Assembly (NCBI GenBank): GCA_007134695.1
Contig: SLKI01000070.1
Span: 1 to 36,355, forward strand
Reading direction: 5' to 3'
Length of the DNA stretch: 36,355 nucleotides
Source of the DNA: Balneolaceae bacterium
GTDB taxonomy: Bacteria > Bacteroidota > Rhodothermia > Balneolales > Balneolaceae
The notes under the pieces are model-generated. The model was not told the DNA's origin, ran no database searches, and was given only the letters and a program-made list of their open reading frames with translations. Shown here piece after piece: positions 26,185 to 34,226 of the stretch (position 1 is its first letter; every line of letters starts with the position of its first letter). A program made the translations under genes and the position numbers.

Positions 26185-27972
26185 ATGAGTGAAAATCCGA
26201 GAATTCAGGACCCTTCGCCCCCCGGACCCAAAAAAGAAAAACGTGACTGGTTTACCCGGTTTCTCGATTTTGTCGAGTGGCTTGGAAATCTGTTGCCCCA
26301 CCCTGTAACACTTTTTGCCATTTTTGCCGCCGGTGTTGTTGTTTTGAGTGGTGTGGCTGATTGGCTTGGGTGGACAGCCGAAGACCCGCGCCCCGAAGGG
26401 GCACCGGGACGGGCTGCAGATGGTATTATTGAACCGATCAGCCTGATGAACGCAGACGGTTTTCGGATGATTATCGAAAACCTGGTCACCAATTTTACCA
26501 ACTTTGCGCCGCTTGGCGTTGTACTGGTTGCTCTGCTCGGGGTTGGTGTTGCCGAGCGATCCGGACTGATCAGCGCCTGTATCCGAGGTATCGTTCTTAA
26601 AGCGGCATCCTTCAAACCGGGCGAGCGGAAAAAGGGATTTGAGATGTTCATCTTCAAAACGGATCACCCGATCCTCAGTCCGGTTCTTAAGGTTGCCGAC
26701 GTGGTTCTTCTTCCCTTCCGTTTTCTGGGGTATCTGTTGATGATACCCCTTCGGCCGCTTCTCAACTTCGCCCTGGTTCCGAAGAACCTGGTTACCATTG
26801 CAATCTGTTTCTCTGCTGTTGTTTCCAATACCGCTTCGGAAATGGGGTATGTAGTTCTCGTTCCGCTTGCAGCCGTGATCTTTCACTCGATGGGACGGCA
26901 TCCGCTGGCTGGCCTCGCTTGTGCATTTGCCTGTGTTTCCGGCGGTTACAGCGCCAATCTGCTGATCGGTACGATCGACCCGCTGCTTGCCGGTTTGACC
27001 GAAGAGGCGGCGCAGATTATCGACCCGGACTACACTGTCCACGCTGCTGTCAACTACTACTTCATGTTTATCAGCACATTTCTGATCACAGCGGCAGGAA
27101 CGTTCGTCACCCTTCGTATCGTCGAACCAAAGCTGGGACAATATGATGAAAGTATGGCGATGGAGGATATCTCCGATGAAGCTTCCATGGAGCCGTTGAC
27201 CGAAAAAGAGCTCCGGGGGCTCAAATGGACTGGTGTTTCGGTTCTGGTGATGTTCATTGCGCTGGCTATGACCATCGTTCCGGAAAATGGTGTGCTGAGA
27301 AATCCGGAAACGGGTGAAATGCTCAACTCCCCCTTCCTGAATGGAATTGTTGCGCTGATCTTTATCTGCTTTCTGATACCTGGTTTCGTCTACGGCCGCG
27401 TCGTCGAAACTATGAAAGATGACCGGGATATCATCGAAGGGATGTCCAATGCGATGTCGACCCTCGGTCTCTATATCGTGATCGTCTTCTTTGCCGCACA
27501 GTTTGTCGCCTACTTCGGCTGGAGCAACCTCGGCCAGATCTTCGCCGTCAAAGGAGCCGAATTTTTGACAGACATCGGCCTGACCGGCCCGGCGGTCTTC
27601 ATAGGATTTATCATCGTTTCCGGGTCGGTCAATCTGATGCTCGGCTCCGCATCCGCACAATGGGCGGTTACCGCACCCATCTTTGTACCGATGCTGATGC
27701 TGATCGGCTACAGCCCCGAAGTGATCCAGGCTGCTTACCGCATCGGCGACTCGGTTACCAACATCATCACCCCGATGATGAGCTACTTCGGCCTGATTCT
27801 CGCTTTTGCCAACAAGTATGACAAGGATTTGGGTATCGGAACGATCATCGCCATGATGCTGCCCTACAGCATCTTCTTCTTCCTGGGCTGGATGGTCCTC
27901 TTTTACGCCTGGGTTTTTGGGCTCGGGATGCCGGTAGGCCCGGAAGCACCAACATACTATATGATGGACTGA
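26185..27972 (+). CDS. AbgT-family transporter
   Basis: A 595-residue inner-membrane carrier of the AbgT family, whose members import p-aminobenzoyl-glutamate or export antifolate-type drugs using ion gradients. Family marks: RFLDFVEWLGNLLPHPVTLF near the start, NFTNFAPLGVVLVALLGVGV, AERSGLISACIRGIVL, and the C-terminal half with SVNLMLGSASAQWAVTAPIF and RIGDSVTNIITPMMSYFGLI. About eleven or more membrane helices are visible with two re-entrant-like hairpins. The start ATG at 26185 is preceded in frame by a TTG three codons earlier. It stands alone between a small membrane protein and a tandem repeat; the substrate is unknown. Confidence 0.93.
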   Translation: MSENPRIQDPSPPGPKKEKRDWFTRFLDFVEWLGNLLPHPVTLFAIFAAGVVVLSGVADWLGWTAEDPRPEGAPGRAADGIIEPISLMNADGFRMIIENLVTNFTNFAPLGVVLVALLGVGVAERSGLISACIRGIVLKAASFKPGERKKGFEMFIFKTDHPILSPVLKVADVVLLPFRFLGYLLMIPLRPLLNFALVPKNLVTIAICFSAVVSNTASEMGYVVLVPLAAVIFHSMGRHPLAGLACAFACVSGGYSANLLIGTIDPLLAGLTEEAAQIIDPDYTVHAAVNYYFMFISTFLITAAGTFVTLRIVEPKLGQYDESMAMEDISDEASMEPLTEKELRGLKWTGVSVLVMFIALAMTIVPENGVLRNPETGEMLNSPFLNGIVALIFICFLIPGFVYGRVVETMKDDRDIIEGMSNAMSTLGLYIVIVFFAAQFVAYFGWSNLGQIFAVKGAEFLTDIGLTGPAVFIGFIIVSGSVNLMLGSASAQWAVTAPIFVPMLMLIGYSPEVIQAAYRIGDSVTNIITPMMSYFGLILAFANKYDKDLGIGTIIAMMLPYSIFFFLGWMVLFYAWVFGLGMPVGPEAPTYYMMD

Positions 27973-27987
27973 TCTTGTTTTAGACTA

Positions 27988-28100
27988 GTCTTGCCCCTGC
28001 GACAGGCTGGCTCTGCGATCAGCTGGCCCTGCGATGGTCTTGCCCCTGCGACAGACTGGCTCTGCGATAGGCTGGCACTGCGATCAGCTGGCCCTGAGGG
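27988..28100. repeat. 16-bp tandem repeat, seven copies
   Basis: Seven adjacent units of 16 bases (one of 17), for example AGGCTGGCTCTGCGAT, CAGCTGGCCCTGCGAT, AGGCTGGCACTGCGAT and the variant GTCTTGCCCCTGCGAC. Units 1-3 and 4-6 repeat as a 48-base block. It begins 16 bases after the stop of the AbgT-family gene. No spacers, so not CRISPR; no transposase nearby. Confidence 0.8.
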
Positions 28101-28285
28101 GACAAGTACCACCTAAGAAGCTTGCATCTATTAAATTGAGATCTCTTGTAAAATGGATGCCTGACGCAATAACAGCCACTACTGTATATCGAGTTGACGA
28201 GGTTGTGTAATATTTTTGTATCCTGGTTATATTTTGATTTTCACCCTGTATATTGCATCGGCACGTTACAGATTCAACACTATTT

Positions 28286-28702
28286 ATGTTCAACAGATCA
28301 GCATACCAGCGATTAACCCGAATCACAGCATTTCTGCTGATGGCGGGCCTCTTGTTGCCGGCAGGCCTCCATGCCAAAGCACTGGCAGACCTTTGCCTTG
28401 AGCACAAGGAGGAAGCATCAGAAATGATGGAGGATCACAGCTGTTGTCTGCCGGAGAAGCAGAAAACGGATGCGGCCTCACACGAATGCGACTCTGAATG
28501 GGAGTGCACCTGCCATTTCGATCCGGTCCCGCAGAGCGACACCGTTCTGGAAGCAGTTACACCGACTTTAGTTTCGGTTGCAGCAACTACCTATTCTATT
28601 CAAACACCCGTTGCAAAGCAGGCCGCCGAACAACGCATCACAGACAGCCCGATCCGTGCAGGCCCGCCGCTCTTTCTTCTCAACAGTACTTTTCTGAATT
28701 AA
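28286..28702 (+). CDS. Cysteine-rich secreted protein ahead of the metal pump (HYC_CC_PP-like)
   Basis: A 138-residue exported protein from the ATG at 28286 (a further in-frame ATG at 28253 is not signal-like). The signal peptide is about residues 1-32 (RITAFLLMAGLLLPAGLHAK). The mature part has clustered Cys and His: LCLEHKEE, EDHSCCLPEKQ, ECDSEWECTCHF, then a Thr/Ala-rich stretch, and the end GPPLFLLNSTFLN. This CC pair plus PP-terminal pattern recalls small Bacteroidota proteins often found in front of CusA-type pumps. A periplasmic metal-binding or sensing role is inferred, not shown. It is separated from the permease by 351 bases without a gene. Confidence 0.75.
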   Translation: MFNRSAYQRLTRITAFLLMAGLLLPAGLHAKALADLCLEHKEEASEMMEDHSCCLPEKQKTDAASHECDSEWECTCHFDPVPQSDTVLEAVTPTLVSVAATTYSIQTPVAKQAAEQRITDSPIRAGPPLFLLNSTFLN

Positions 28703-29053
28703 CCCCTTCTATCTACCGGCTCTGACCGGCTGAGCAGCTCTTCATGCCAGCTAACCCGAGTGCCGGCTTGCAGCCCTTTTTTCGTCACACCCTGTATAAC
28801 ACCAGAAATCTGTTTGACACGGTATACCGAAAGATCGGCTTCATCTTCTGTTGACTCCACAAGTATCGACCCCATCAATTAACGGAAGGGTCGAAACGGC
28901 AGTACAGGAACAGCAGGTTCCGGCATGATCAGCAGCAACTTCCATCAGGCTATCACAAACAACGAGCACAGTAAATCAATGCCAGGACGCAGATTATCAA
29001 TATCAGAAGACAGACAGAACTGATCCCGCGTCAAAGTTATCAAGCAAAGTACC
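28703..29053. other. 351-base non-coding region ahead of the CusA-type gene
   Basis: No credible gene. It holds several inverted repeats: CGGTATACCG (28820-28829, a perfect 10-bp palindrome just after TTTGACA), TCGACCC (28866-28872) with GGGTCGA (28888-28894), and GGAAC (28907-28911) with GTTCC (28917-28921). These are candidate operator or leader structures of the metal-efflux genes. A weak hairpin with six T residues occurs near 28770-28785. Confidence 0.4.
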
Positions 29054-32000
29054 ATGACCAACCGCATCATCCGATTTTTTCTTGAAAATAAATTCATCGC
29101 TCTGCTGCTGTTTCTGGCGCTGGCCGGATGGGGAATCTCCACCGCTCCGTTCGACTGGGATATCGACCTGATTCCCCGCGACCCGGTGCCGGTTGATGCC
29201 ATCCCGGATATCGGCGACAATCAGCAGATCGTTTTTACCGAGTGGCCCGGCCGCTCCCCTCAGGATATCGAGGACCAGGTCACCTATCCGCTCACAAGCC
29301 AGTTGCTCGGAATTCCGGGCGTACGGACCATCCGCAGCAACTCGATGTTCGGTTTCTCCTCGATCAATATCATTTTTGAAGACGATATCGAATTTTACTG
29401 GAGCCGGGCGCGTATACTCGAAAAACTGAACGCGCTGCCTGCCGACCTTCTTCCAGACGGCGTGCAGCCGGCACTCGGCCCCGATGCCACGGCGCTCGGC
29501 CAGATCTTCTGGTACACACTCGAAGGGGTCGACCGAGAGGGAAATAAAACGGGCGGATGGGATCCTCAAGAGCTTCGCTCCATCCAGGACTTTCAGGTTC
29601 GCTATGCCCTGTCGGCTGTCGACGGAGTGGCGGAAGTGGCCAGCATCGGAGGGTTTGTCAAGGAGTACCAGGTAGATATCGATCCGGTGGCGATGCGAGA
29701 AGCGGGAGTAACGGTCACAGAGATCGCAGATGCGGTCCGCAATAGCAACCTCGATGTTGGCGCAAGAACGATCGAACTGAACCGCGTGGAATATGTGGTG
29801 CGCGGCCTCGGTTATGTACAATCACTCGAAGATCTTGAAGAGAGTGTCGTTGCAGTGCAGGACAACACTCCAATCCGCATCAAGGATGTGGCCCATGTGG
29901 GTATGGGACCTGCCCAGCGGCGGGGCGCCCTCGACAAGGCGGGGGCTGATGCGGTCGGCGGTGTGATCGTCGCCAGGTTTGGTGAAAACCCCCTGGAAGT
30001 GATCCAGAACGTGAAGGAGGAGATCGAGAATATCGCACCGGGCCTGCCAAGCAAGGAGCTGGCCGACGGCACGGTTTCCCAGGTCAAGATAGTCCCTTTC
30101 TACGACCGTACCGGCCTGATCTATGAAACCCTGGGAACTCTCGAGGAGGCCCTCTCACTGCAGATCCTGATCACCATCATCGTGATCATCATCATGGTGA
30201 TGCATTTGCGGACCTCCATCATCATATCGACTCTTCTGCCGCTCGCCGTCCTGATGAGTTTTATCATGATGCGCTACGTCGGGGTCGACGCCAATGTGGT
30301 TGCCCTGGCGGGAATCGCCATCTCGATCGGAACGGTGGTCGACATGGGGATCATCCTCACCGAGAACATGCTCCGGCATATGGAGGAGAAGCAGTCGGAT
30401 GAAAACCTGCTCGAAACGATCTACCGGGCAACGGCCGAGGTGAGTCCGGCGGTTATTACAGCCCTGATGACGACAATCGTCAGCTTTCTGCCGGTTTTTA
30501 TGCTGGAAGCGCAGGAAGGGCGGCTGTTCGGCCCGCTGGCCTTTACCAAAACCTTTATCCTGATCGCCGCACTGGTAATCGTAATCACCCTGATCCCGAG
30601 TTTCGCCCACTGGCTGTTTGCACAGAAGATTTCCCGCCGCCGGTGGCAGGTGTTCTGGAACGGTGTGATGATTGCCGGCGGACTGATCGTCGGTTTCGGG
30701 TACCTCGGCTGGGCAGGGCTGACTCTGATCGCCCTGGGCAGCAGCAATCTGGCCGGCATCTACCGCGAAGAGTACAAGCCGTGGACTCCCTGGGTTAATA
30801 TCGGCGTGATCTTTCTGGCCGTATCCTGGCTGTTGGCCGGCTATTGGCTGCCACTCGGCCCCGAAAACCCGATCACGGCCAGCCTGGTCTTTATTCTGCT
30901 GACGGTAGGAATCATTTTCGGCCTCTTCTGGCTCTTTATGAAATATTACAAGCAGGTTCTCGACTGGTCGCTGCGAAACAAAGCATGGTTTCTCGCCGTG
31001 CCGATTCTGATCCTGATCATCGGCATGATCAGCTGGCGCGGTTTCGACACCACGTTCCGCTACGTGTCGGACGGTTTTAATGCGGTTGGCATTGAGATCG
31101 ACGAGACCCGGATATGGAGTTCTGCAAATGAGCGCCTTCCCGGCCTGGGGCAGGAGTTTATGCCGACCCTGGATGAGGGCTCTTTCCTGCTGATGCCCAC
31201 AACCATGCCCCATGCGGGAATTGAAGAGGTGTTGGAGATGACCCGCCAGATGGATATGCGGATCGCCTCGATCCCGGAAGTGGAAACGGTCGTCGGCAAG
31301 ATCGGACGGGTCGAATCGGCTCTGGACCCTGCACCGATCTCGATGTTCGAAAACGTGATTCTCTATAAAAGTGAATACAAAACCGATGACCGGGGCCGGC
31401 GGGTTCGGTTTAAAGTTGAGGGCGGTGAATTTGTCCGGGACGACGACGGTGAATTGATTCCCGATCGGCGCGGCCGTTATTACCGGCAGTGGCGCGACCA
31501 GATCCAGAGTACCGACGACATCTGGAATGAGATTCTCCACGCGTCCGATCTGCCGGGTATAACTTCCGCACCCCGGCTTCAGCCAATTGAAACCCGGCTG
31601 ATCATGCTGCAAACCGGAATGAGAGCCAATATGGGCCTTCGAATCAGCGGGCCGAACCTTGATGTCATCGACCAGTTTGCTACACAAGTTGAACCGGTCA
31701 TACGCGAGGTAGAGGGCGTTCGTCCCGCATCGGTGTTCGCAGACCGGGTTGTCGGCAAACCCTATATCGAAATCGATATCGACCGGCGGGAGATCGCGCG
31801 GCACGGATTATCGATCTCGGGGGTCCAGTCGGTGATCAGTACGGCGATCGGCGGGCAGATGCTCGGCATGACGGTTGAGGGGCGTGAACGCTATCCGCTG
31901 CGGGTTCGATACGCCCGCGAGTACCGGAATACCCCCGAAATGATGGAACGTATCCTGGTGCCCGCACAGGATGGAAGCCAGATACCTCTCGGCCAGCTGG

Positions 32001-32827
32001 CAGAGATCCGTTTTGAAACCGGCCCGATGAATATCCGCAGTGAAAACACCTTCCTGAGTGCCTACGTGACGTTCGACCGCCTCCCGGGTGAAGCTCCCAT
32101 TGAGGTGGTCAACCGTGTTCGCGATCACCTGGACCACTCGATCGATGAGGGAACGTTATCGGTTCCGGACGGCATCAGCTACACCTTCGAAGGGGAGTAT
32201 CAGCACCAGCAGCGAGCTGCCGAGCGACTTGGTGTGGTCCTTCCGATCACCCTTCTGATCATCTTTTTGATCATCTACTTCCAGTTCCGCTCCACACAGG
32301 TCACCCTGATCGTCTTTTCCGGCATCATCCTGGTCTGGGCCGGCGGTTTTATCCTGCTCTGGCTTTATGGAGAGGATTGGTTCTTCAATTTCTCGGTGCT
32401 GGGTGTAGAGCTGCGCGACTTCTTCCAGATGGGTACGGTTAATATGAGTGTTGCCGTCTGGGTTGGCTTTCTTGCCCTGTTCGGAATCGCTGTAGACAAC
32501 GGAGTGGTGATGGCCACCTATCTGGAACAGCTTTTTGAACGGAGAAAACCCTCCGAACGGGAAAGTATCTATAAAACGGCCATAGAGGCGGGCATGCGAA
32601 GGGTACGGCCCTGCCTGATGACGACGGGGACCACACTTTTGGCCCTGTTGCCGATTCTGACCTCTCCCGGAAAAGGCTCGGAGATCATGATCCCGATGGC
32701 GATTCCCATCTTCGGCGGTATGCTGATCCAGGTATTAAGTCTGTTACTGGTTCCGCTGCTCTATGCACTATGGAAAGAAAAATCTCTACTCAATTCATCC
32801 GAAACCCGTGAGGAACTTCTGTCATGA
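29054..32827 (+). CDS. CusA/CzcA-type heavy-metal RND efflux permease
   Basis: Inner-membrane proton-driven pump for metal ions, 1257 residues (E. coli CusA is about 1047). It opens MTNRIIRFFLENKFIALLL and shows the porter motif DIGDNQQIVFTEWPGRSPQD and VTYPLTSQLLGIPGVRTIRS. Proton-relay positions: Asp430 in TM4 (GTVVDMGIILTEN), Asp1148 in TM10 (GIAVDNGVVM), and Cys1187 where E. coli CusA has Lys984 (RVRPCLMTT). Of the three CusA substrate Met residues, two are matched (Met714 in LLMPTTMP, Met851 in RLIMLQTG) and the third is Leu919. Extra length comes from a hydrophobic segment between TM6 and TM7 (about residues 535-640) and a charged insertion near residues 775-815. It overlaps the TolC-type gene by 4 bases. 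The metal (copper/silver or zinc/cobalt type) is undecided. Confidence 0.95.
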   Translation: MTNRIIRFFLENKFIALLLFLALAGWGISTAPFDWDIDLIPRDPVPVDAIPDIGDNQQIVFTEWPGRSPQDIEDQVTYPLTSQLLGIPGVRTIRSNSMFGFSSINIIFEDDIEFYWSRARILEKLNALPADLLPDGVQPALGPDATALGQIFWYTLEGVDREGNKTGGWDPQELRSIQDFQVRYALSAVDGVAEVASIGGFVKEYQVDIDPVAMREAGVTVTEIADAVRNSNLDVGARTIELNRVEYVVRGLGYVQSLEDLEESVVAVQDNTPIRIKDVAHVGMGPAQRRGALDKAGADAVGGVIVARFGENPLEVIQNVKEEIENIAPGLPSKELADGTVSQVKIVPFYDRTGLIYETLGTLEEALSLQILITIIVIIIMVMHLRTSIIISTLLPLAVLMSFIMMRYVGVDANVVALAGIAISIGTVVDMGIILTENMLRHMEEKQSDENLLETIYRATAEVSPAVITALMTTIVSFLPVFMLEAQEGRLFGPLAFTKTFILIAALVIVITLIPSFAHWLFAQKISRRRWQVFWNGVMIAGGLIVGFGYLGWAGLTLIALGSSNLAGIYREEYKPWTPWVNIGVIFLAVSWLLAGYWLPLGPENPITASLVFILLTVGIIFGLFWLFMKYYKQVLDWSLRNKAWFLAVPILILIIGMISWRGFDTTFRYVSDGFNAVGIEIDETRIWSSANERLPGLGQEFMPTLDEGSFLLMPTTMPHAGIEEVLEMTRQMDMRIASIPEVETVVGKIGRVESALDPAPISMFENVILYKSEYKTDDRGRRVRFKVEGGEFVRDDDGELIPDRRGRYYRQWRDQIQSTDDIWNEILHASDLPGITSAPRLQPIETRLIMLQTGMRANMGLRISGPNLDVIDQFATQVEPVIREVEGVRPASVFADRVVGKPYIEIDIDRREIARHGLSISGVQSVISTAIGGQMLGMTVEGRERYPLRVRYAREYRNTPEMMERILVPAQDGSQIPLGQLAEIRFETGPMNIRSENTFLSAYVTFDRLPGEAPIEVVNRVRDHLDHSIDEGTLSVPDGISYTFEGEYQHQQRAAERLGVVLPITLLIIFLIIYFQFRSTQVTLIVFSGIILVWAGGFILLWLYGEDWFFNFSVLGVELRDFFQMGTVNMSVAVWVGFLALFGIAVDNGVVMATYLEQLFERRKPSERESIYKTAIEAGMRRVRPCLMTTGTTLLALLPILTSPGKGSEIMIPMAIPIFGGMLIQVLSLLLVPLLYALWKEKSLLNSSETREELLS

Positions 32828-34158
32828 ACCTATTGAACATCAGAAATCTGGCTCTGACCCTGATCATCATTTCGGCGGGCCTGTTTGCTGTCCGGCCGGC
32901 TGTCGCTCAGCAACCGGGCCATCCGCAGGCTGACGGTGGGTTGTACCAGCTGCTTTACCCGGAACTCCGGGAGTACCTGGAACTGGCCGCAGATGAGAAC
33001 CCGGAACTGAACCTGCTTCGGCACCTTTTCGAAGCAGAACGTCAAAAAGTTCCGCAAGTGGGAACACTCCCCGATCCGGAACTCAATATCGGATTCGATT
33101 TTAACCCGATGGAGTCCGGCAGTGCTTTGGGGCGGTTTTCGATCTCTGCCATGCAGATGTTTCCCTGGTTCGGAACCCTTGAGTCCAGAAGGGAGATGCA
33201 GCGGGCATCGGCCGATGCGGACCTGCAAAGAATCAGCACCCGTCAGCTCGATCTATTTGAAAGTATCCAGACGTTGTGGCTGGACCTGTCGGAGATGAAT
33301 CTGCAGATCGGTATCACCGAAGAGACCATTCAGCTGATTAGGGATCTCGAACTGTTGGTAGAAACCCGGTATGAGACCGGAAGAACCAGCCAGGCCGACC
33401 TGCTCCGTATTCAGATGGAGGAGCAGCGGCTCAAGACGACCATCGAAAATCTGATCGACAGAAAGAACCCGGTACGTGCCAGGTTCAACGCTTTGCTCAA
33501 CCGAGATCTCGACGCCGGTGTAGAAACAGCGGAAAAAATCGATCCCTTTCAGCTTCAACGAAGCGAAGAGGAGCTGAAAACCCGAATCCGCGAATTTAAT
33601 CCCCGGTTTGACGAGATCGCTTCCCGGGACCGGATGCTGCGCAGCCAACGCGATCTGGCCCGGCTCGAAGGACGGCCCAGTTTTGGGGTCGGGGTGGAAG
33701 TGATGGGAAGAGATTTCGGAGTGATGTCGATGAACCCCGACATGACGGAAAGCTTTATAGGTATGGCAAGCATCCGCATTCCGATCTACCGCTCGCGCTA
33801 CAGAGCTCAATATCGCCAGGCAACCGAACAGTTGAGGTCACTGGACAGCCAGCTTCACGAGACCGAAAACAGGCTGATGACCGAACTCGAAGAAGCATTC
33901 GAAAGTTACCGGGAGTCCAAACGCTCCCTTCTTCTGCTCGATGAGGAGTTGATTCCGCGAGCAAGCCAGGCACTTGAGATCCTGATGGAAGATTATTCCG
34001 CAGGCCGGGCTCGCTTTGATGAGCTGCTGCAGATCCAGCGAGAGCTTCTGGACCTGGAATATGAACGGATCGAAGTGCTTGTCAGGCAGAACAAGGCGGT
34101 ACTTGCCCTGCAGCGGCTTGTCGGATTCCAGCTTGCAGAAGGTAGTCCGCATCAATAA
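32824..34158 (+). CDS. TolC-family outer-membrane channel of the metal pump
   Basis: A 444-residue outer-membrane factor. It has a signal peptide (about 1-29, ending AVAQ), then two long-helix units, for example EAERQKVPQVGTLPDPELNI and TRYETGRTSQADLLRIQMEE, with the second ending YSAGRARFDELLQIQRELLD. This is the CusC/CzcC-like group. The ATG overlaps the permease stop (ATGA), so translation is coupled, and the adaptor follows after 68 bases. Gene order here is permease-channel-adaptor, unlike E. coli cusCFBA. Confidence 0.92.
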   Translation: MNLLNIRNLALTLIIISAGLFAVRPAVAQQPGHPQADGGLYQLLYPELREYLELAADENPELNLLRHLFEAERQKVPQVGTLPDPELNIGFDFNPMESGSALGRFSISAMQMFPWFGTLESRREMQRASADADLQRISTRQLDLFESIQTLWLDLSEMNLQIGITEETIQLIRDLELLVETRYETGRTSQADLLRIQMEEQRLKTTIENLIDRKNPVRARFNALLNRDLDAGVETAEKIDPFQLQRSEEELKTRIREFNPRFDEIASRDRMLRSQRDLARLEGRPSFGVGVEVMGRDFGVMSMNPDMTESFIGMASIRIPIYRSRYRAQYRQATEQLRSLDSQLHETENRLMTELEEAFESYRESKRSLLLLDEELIPRASQALEILMEDYSAGRARFDELLQIQRELLDLEYERIEVLVRQNKAVLALQRLVGFQLAEGSPHQ

Positions 34159-34226
34159 AAAGATGAAATTTTCACGAACAAGAAACTCCATCATAAAATT
34201 TTCAACACCTACAAACATATAAAACC

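Noticed and set aside
26152-27660. Minus-strand frame of 502 codons opposite the AbgT-family gene
   Set aside because: Hydrophilic His/Arg/Asn-rich product with no family marks, fully antisense to a clear transporter.
21582-28100. Tandem repeats considered as CRISPR arrays
   Set aside because: Units are 15-16 bases and directly adjacent with no unique spacers, and there are no cas genes in the window.
30155-31804. Minus-strand frame of 549 codons opposite the CusA-type gene
   Set aside because: His/Gln/Asp-rich antisense shadow of a strongly supported permease.
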